From NCBI GenBank assembly GCA_964434775.1, contig CAYSWH010000036.1, positions 1 through 18,634 on the forward strand: a stretch of DNA of 18,634 bases, read 5' to 3'. Both the position numbers and the translations under genes were made by a program. Positions 14,775 to 18,634 of the stretch are shown here, piece after piece (the first letter of the stretch is position 1; every line of letters starts with the position of its first letter). The notes under the pieces are model-generated. The model was not told the DNA's origin. It ran no database searches and was given only the letters and a program-made list of their open reading frames with translations. This stretch comes from CAYSWH01 sp964434775 (GTDB taxonomy: Bacteria; Patescibacteriota; JACMRA01).

Positions 14775-16888
14775 TTAGGGCATGGTTGCATTACCAAAAT
14801 ACCCCGTGTCTCCATACGGCCAATTGAAGACTCCTTCAGCGCGCATGCAACCTTGCAGTTGCCTGACCCTCTCGCTTCTTTCTTCCATCACCCAAACTTG
14901 TTGCTTAAGGCTTGAGCAGCTAAAATCTCCGTTTACTTGTTGACCCTTCCATTTGGCCAAGGCTTCTTGAGTAACCGGTCCGAAATACCCCGTGTCTCCA
15001 TACGGCCAATTGAAGACTCCTTCAGCGCGCATGCAACCTTGCAATTTTTTGATATTCTCACCTCTATCTCCAATCTTGTAATTATTTTTCTTAAGCTGCT
15101 CACAAGTTCCTGAACTACTAGTCTCATTACCTTCGCTTTTCCATTTGGTCAAGGCTTCTTGAGTAACCGGTCCGAAATATCCCGTGGCTCCGTATTTCCA
15201 TTTAAAAAAGCCCTTATCTTGCATGCAGAGTTGCAACTTTCTTATATTTTCGCTTTTCTCTCCAAAAGTCCAATTTTTATTCTTCAGCTCGTCACAGTTA
15301 TCAGTAGAAACTTGTTGACCCTTCCATTTGGCCAAGGCTTCTTGAGTAACCGGTCCGAAATACCCCGTGTCTCCATACGGCCAATTGAAGACTCCTTCAG
15401 CGCGCATGCAACCTTGCAANNNNNNNNNNNNNNNNNNNNNNNNNNNNNNNNNNNNNNNNNNNNNNNNNNNNNNNNNNNNNNNNNNNNNNNNNNNNNNNNN
15501 NNNNNNNNNNNNNNNNNNNCCGTGTCTCCATACGGCCAATTGAAGACTCCTTCAGCGCGCATGCAACCTTGCAACTTCCTTACTCTTTCACTAGTTTCTC
15601 CAAAATTCCAATTTTGATTTTTCAATCCATCGCAGCCTGTTTCTGTTTGTGCTGAATCGTTATTCAATCCTTTTCTGGCAGCTTCCAGGGCATCTAAGGT
15701 CACCGGTCCGAAATAACCTGTGTTTGAAGACCAATCAAAAAGTCCAAGCTCTCTTAAACATTGTTGTAAAGTCTTGATCTCATTACTTTGAGTGCCCATA
15801 ACCCAATTTCTATTAATTAAGGAAACACAAGTATCTCTTGGAACAGTTTTGAAGTCTCCTAAAACAGCAAAGTCTTTTCGGTAGCTATAATGGGCTTTTT
15901 TTGTTATAACCCCATACATTCCATTAATCTCTCTAGTCATATAATAGCCTTCTTGTCTCAAGAATATCTGTAGTTTCTTTATTTCTTCTCCGCTTTCTCC
16001 CAGATTATAATTCTTTTTTAATATTGGATTTATCTCTTCCTTACTGATTTTAGGTAGATTGCGAACATCAATTGGTCCGTCTTTGCCCTGAAGGTTTACT
16101 GCGTCAATATCTTTATAAGACCAGGTACGATTGCTTACTCCCCAGCCATTGGCAGTAATAATTTTCCATAAATTATAGTTTCCCCAATAAACATGAGGTG
16201 TATATCGATAATTTGCAGCAGTAGCAGGGTTGCTTAGGAAAACATTATATTCATCTAAGGTGGTGATTGTCTTGTTTACCTTGTAATTGTCCGGGGTACT
16301 ACTTTGGGACAGCTGAAAGTTGTATTGTAATTGGTAAGCAGCCCAATTTACTTGATTACTAAAACCGAAATACTCACTTTCGCAAACTGCACTGTCAGGA
16401 CAGCCGTAACCCATTGCGGTGCGCATTCTTCCTTCAGGATCTCCGTAAATATCATAATTTTGCCTGCTTATAAGAGAGTTTTCCTTTTCCAGATAAGCGA
16501 TTATTACTCCCGGATTAATTTGAGGTCTGATATTCCACTTACTACTTGTTTCTCCACGACTAGCTTTAAAAATTATGGTGCTGGCCTTTTGTCCGTTTTC
16601 AGTATAATCTTTTAGGGGAGAATTAACCTGATCTAAATAATTTTGGACGTGCCATTCGGAAGGAAAAGCTCTGGTAGAACTGAAAGTGCTGTCGCTCATT
16701 ATATAATTTGGGTTAAATTTTGGAACTGAGGAGTTATCTCCTAGAACGGATTCCTCACCCTGTCTGTCGGAAATTTCCGATAGATTCCTTCCTGAGTCCA
16801 AAAATGAGAACACTGCTAACCCAATCAGAAAAATATTTAAAACTAAAAAGACTAGACTTATCTTAAGAAGATTTCTTCTGTCATTCAT
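14775..16888 (-). CDS. Secreted lysozyme-like protein with tandem peptidoglycan-binding repeats (assembly gap inside)
   Basis: One gene interrupted by 100 Ns, so it shows as two offset frames. Residues 10-30 are a signal or anchor. The N-terminal domain (about 65-255) has NPGVIIAYLEKENSLI, with E136 the likely catalytic Glu, then RTAMGYGCPDSAVCESEYFGFSNQVNWAAYQLQYN. This is the layout of actinobacterial lysozyme-like wall hydrolases (LxKExSL, AMGYGCPD, YYGFFNQV). From about 290 follow at least seven PG_binding_1-type repeats (each about 55-62 residues: C..LK..NW..G..SE.I..LQ.CMR..G.F.W...TGYFGPVTQEAL.KWK). Most carry a Cys at the start and another after LQ. The last copy is cut short (GYFGNATMP, stop). 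With one missing unit the protein would be about 714 residues. Its promoter is a perfect consensus. Role: wall cleavage or binding. Confidence 0.85.
14797..15573 (-). repeat. Near-identical tandem repeats encoding peptidoglycan-binding modules
   Basis: A 61-base core occurs without mismatch at 14797-14857, 14983-15043 and 15358-15418, and partly at 15520-15573 beside the gap. A longer exact repeat of 110 bases joins 14935-15044 and 15310-15419. Copies A and B are spaced 186 bases (62 codons). Exact identity in a coding repeat points to recent duplication or gene conversion. Confidence 0.92.
15420..15519. other. Assembly gap (100 Ns)
   Basis: Exactly 100 Ns, a conventional placeholder for unknown length, flanked on both sides by the same repeat. 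Frame restoration needs a true length of 2 modulo 3; a single missing 62-codon unit gives 131 bases, which fits. More copies are possible. Confidence 0.97.
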
Positions 16889-16939
16889 TATCTGTATGTG
16901 TTTATGTTTGGTTTTTTGTTATTTTTAGTGCCTATTTTA

Positions 16940-16968
16940 ATTATATTTCGTATTTTTTTTGCTGTCAA
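16940..16968 (-). promoter_or_regulatory. Perfect consensus promoter of the hydrolase gene
   Basis: On the minus strand TTGACA (16968-16963) and TATAAT (16945-16940) are 17 bases apart, both exact. Start near 16933, with a C/A-rich leader of about 45 bases and no Shine-Dalgarno. Confidence 0.85.
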
Positions 16969-17070
16969 AAGCGTATTTTTATTGTATTATGCTTTATTGG
17001 AGGAAAGAAGGTTGTAGTTTATTTCATATTTTTTTAATAGTGAAATTCCCGCTTAGGAAAAGATCCTTAA

Positions 17071-17091
17071 GGGCAAAGGGGTTGGGGAGGG
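17071..17091 (+). other. Predicted G-quadruplex motif
   Basis: Four G-runs, GGG, GGGG, GGGG, GGG, with loops CAAA, TT and A. This is a standard four-tract quadruplex pattern in otherwise AT-rich DNA, 140-160 bases downstream of the CorB-like gene end, on its template strand. Confidence 0.6.
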
Positions 17092-17230
17092 CTGTGGTTT
17101 TGAGTAAAATGAAAAGTGTTAAGAAAAATTAGGTTTTAGATTGTTAACAAAAGTTTTAAAGTAATAATAGCAAGTAAAGTCTTAGGCTGCCTCAGATAAG
17201 ATTGAAAATCCCAAAGTAAAGTTTGTGGTT

Positions 17231-18307
17231 TTAGGTTTTATAGTTATCTTCTTCTTGCATTTCAACGTCGCGCATATCAATTTGTTTATCAGTTTCGTCA
17301 ACAATTTCTCCCACAATTTCTTCCAGAGCATCCTCAAGAGTTACAATTCCGGAAGTGCCGCCAAAGTCATCTACAACGAGAGCAATGTGGTTATGTTTCC
17401 TTTGGAAATATACCAGTAAATTATCTACTCTCATTTTTTCTCTAACTGTAGGGATCGGGTTAACAAAGTCGATCGGTTTTTTGGAGTCTTGATTTTTGGC
17501 TAAAGCAGTTAACATATTTCTCAGAAGAACAAACCCCTTGACGTCATCTGCGTCTTCTCCGACGACAATAAGTCTACTATGAGTGGTCGCAAAAATTTTT
17601 GTTTTTTGGGATTCGATTGATTCTCCTGCTTCCAAATAATCAATATTTACTCTTGGGGTCATTATATCTTCAGCTCTTTTGTCGTTTAGTTTGAAAACAT
17701 TTTCAATTAGCTCTCTCTCGTCTTTTTCTATGCTTTTTTCTTGCCCGCCAAGTTCTACCATCATTCTTATCTCTTCTTCTGAGGTGTTAAATGTATTTTT
17801 GTCCTCCGGGAAAATAAGTTTGTTGATTTTGTCTAAAGTAAACAGCAAAGGAGATAATATTTTGATAAGGAATAGTAGAGAAGAAGAAATTGCAAGGCCA
17901 TACTTGACTGAATACTTTTCACCAAAATTTTTGGGGATTATTTCTCCGAATAATATCACCAGAAAAGTGTAGATACCTGAAAAAACGGCGATTAAAAATT
18001 CATTTCCCAAACTTAGATTGTAAGATAAAAAGTTCAAGTTAATGTTGGTGTCATAAAGTACTTCTGCAACCAGGGTACCGATGAGAATAGAGCCCACAAT
18101 ATTGAATATATTGTTCAAAATTACAACACTTCCGATTGTTTCTCTAATCTTTTCTTTTAACTGCAGAAGAGTTTTAGCTTGTTTGTTGCCATCTTTGGCG
18201 AGGGCCTTTAGTTTAATTTTGGATAGGCTAAAAATAGCTGCTTCACTGCTACTACAATAAGCTGAACCAAGTATTAAAAAGATCATTAGAAAAATAACTG
18301 ATATCAT
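17231..18307 (-). CDS. CorB/CNNM-type membrane protein (DUF21 plus CBS pair), HlyC/CorC family
   Basis: A 358-residue membrane protein of the family linked to magnesium and cobalt transport. The DUF21 domain covers residues 1-165: an N-terminal helix, then SSSEAAIFSLS (19-29), helices at about 60-85, 103-122 and 138-157, and GEIIPK at 121-126, a family hallmark. A CBS pair follows: VFKLNDKRAEDIMTPRVNIDYLEA (205-227) and HNHIALVVDDFGGTSGIVTLEDALEEIVGEI (306-335), the adenine-nucleotide-binding region in relatives. The usual C-terminal CorC domain of about 80 residues is missing; the protein ends in an acidic tail, EMQEEDNYKT. Members without that domain are known, so this need not be damage. 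ATG start, no ribosome site, and no clear promoter found. Confidence 0.92.
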   Translation of the reverse strand: MISVIFLMIFLILGSAYCSSSEAAIFSLSKIKLKALAKDGNKQAKTLLQLKEKIRETIGSVVILNNIFNIVGSILIGTLVAEVLYDTNINLNFLSYNLSLGNEFLIAVFSGIYTFLVILFGEIIPKNFGEKYSVKYGLAISSSLLFLIKILSPLLFTLDKINKLIFPEDKNTFNTSEEEIRMMVELGGQEKSIEKDERELIENVFKLNDKRAEDIMTPRVNIDYLEAGESIESQKTKIFATTHSRLIVVGEDADDVKGFVLLRNMLTALAKNQDSKKPIDFVNPIPTVREKMRVDNLLVYFQRKHNHIALVVDDFGGTSGIVTLEDALEEIVGEIVDETDKQIDMRDVEMQEEDNYKT

Positions 18308-18634
18308 AGCTAATCAATAATCGGATGTCTTCTAAGCCTTAGTTTTTTGAAGAAGTTTGGTATCAAAGTAAGCGTCTTTCCGAAAAGAAAATTGTTCTGC
18401 GGAGAGGTTAAATTTGTAGGTATATATAAGATTTAACTGATAGAAGGTAGGGGGTAAATAATCCTCTTGAGAATCAAAACTCATAAATTGATTATTGACA
18501 GGAAATAATTATTAAAATTCATGTTTATAATGTATAATATGGAAGTAAGTTTTTTAAAAATTGTCCAGATAAAAAATATTATTATCAGGGCTATCCGATG
18601 TTCAAGACAAACTTGATGAAACTCTCACAATCTA
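18308..18634. other. Intergenic region at the window end, possible gene start
   Basis: No confident gene. TTGACA at 18495-18500 and TATAAT at 18526-18531 and 18533-18538 occur on the plus strand, but with spacings of 25 and 32 bases. An ATG at 18599 opens a frame to the window edge (MFKTNLMKLSQS), which may be the beginning of the next gene; another ATG at 18539 stops after 26 codons. Confidence 0.4.

Larger units (their letters stand above)
16889..17230. other. Intergenic region with a promoter and a G-quadruplex motif
   Basis: No gene seen. It holds the promoter of the hydrolase gene (16940-16968), a leader of about 45 bases, an imperfect CTTAGGA/TCCTTAAG hairpin at 17052-17070, and the G-rich run at 17071-17091. 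Confidence 0.6.

Noticed and set aside
14775..15573. CRISPR-like or transposon-like direct repeats
   Set aside because: The repeats are coding, in phase at 62 codons, and translate to peptidoglycan-binding modules.
15159..15617. Plus-strand open frame through the N gap
   Set aside because: It is the antisense shadow of the wall-binding gene and depends on the Ns being read through.
18539..18616. Small gene from ATG at 18539
   Set aside because: Only about 25 codons, no family features; the later ATG at 18599 is equally likely to start the next gene.
1..18634. Alternative genetic code with TGA read as Gly
   Set aside because: No long frame needs to read through TGA and one gene uses it as a stop.

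Overview
The window is AT-rich and reads with the standard bacterial code: TAA is the usual stop and one small gene ends in TGA. Predicted proteins are rich in Lys, Asn, Ile and Glu, few genes have a Shine-Dalgarno sequence, and many are preceded by near-consensus -35/-10 pairs. Together with LPxTG-like motifs, class A PBP-like and lytic-transglycosylase-like proteins and many small orphan proteins, this suggests a Gram-positive-type envelope in a Candidate Phyla Radiation (Patescibacteria) bacterium. That placement is inference from gene style; no rRNA or ribosomal protein gene is present to confirm it.

Layout. Bases 1-923: a protein possibly cut by the window edge, with a faint ThyX-like motif. 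983-1837: a cation diffusion facilitator whose promoter carries a palindrome on the -10. 1842-3689 (minus): an ECF-type sigma factor followed by a one-pass membrane protein with two copies of an extracellular domain, probably its anti-sigma partner. 4118-7303: a large class A penicillin-binding-protein-like enzyme with an intact transpeptidase triad and an eroded glycosyltransferase half. 7428-8253: two compact units, each a strong promoter, a very small protein and an intrinsic terminator. 8362-8430: a possible remnant of a thermonuclease gene. 8533-9288: a secreted lytic-transglycosylase-like protein. 9304-10344 (minus): an RF2-fold release-factor paralogue without a normal GGQ or SPF motif, apparently made from a leaderless mRNA. 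10406-10837 (minus): a DUF4870-like membrane protein with an Asn/Gln-rich head. 10911-14245: two divergent secreted beta-domain proteins. 14246-14774: non-coding with several hairpins. 14775-16888 (minus): a secreted lysozyme-like protein with tandem peptidoglycan-binding repeats, broken by a 100-N assembly gap inside near-identical repeats. 17231-18307 (minus): a CorB/CNNM-type DUF21-CBS protein. The remainder to 18634 has no confident gene.

Taken together, most genes concern the cell envelope: peptidoglycan synthesis (PBP), peptidoglycan cleavage or binding (two hydrolases), surface adhesin-like proteins, cation transport (CDF, CorB) and envelope sensing (sigma/anti-sigma pair). The least expected item is the release-factor paralogue. 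The most interesting non-coding items are the operator-like dyads at the CDF promoter and at the 78-aa gene, the hairpin-rich region at 14.3-14.8 kb, and a lone G-quadruplex motif at 17071-17091.
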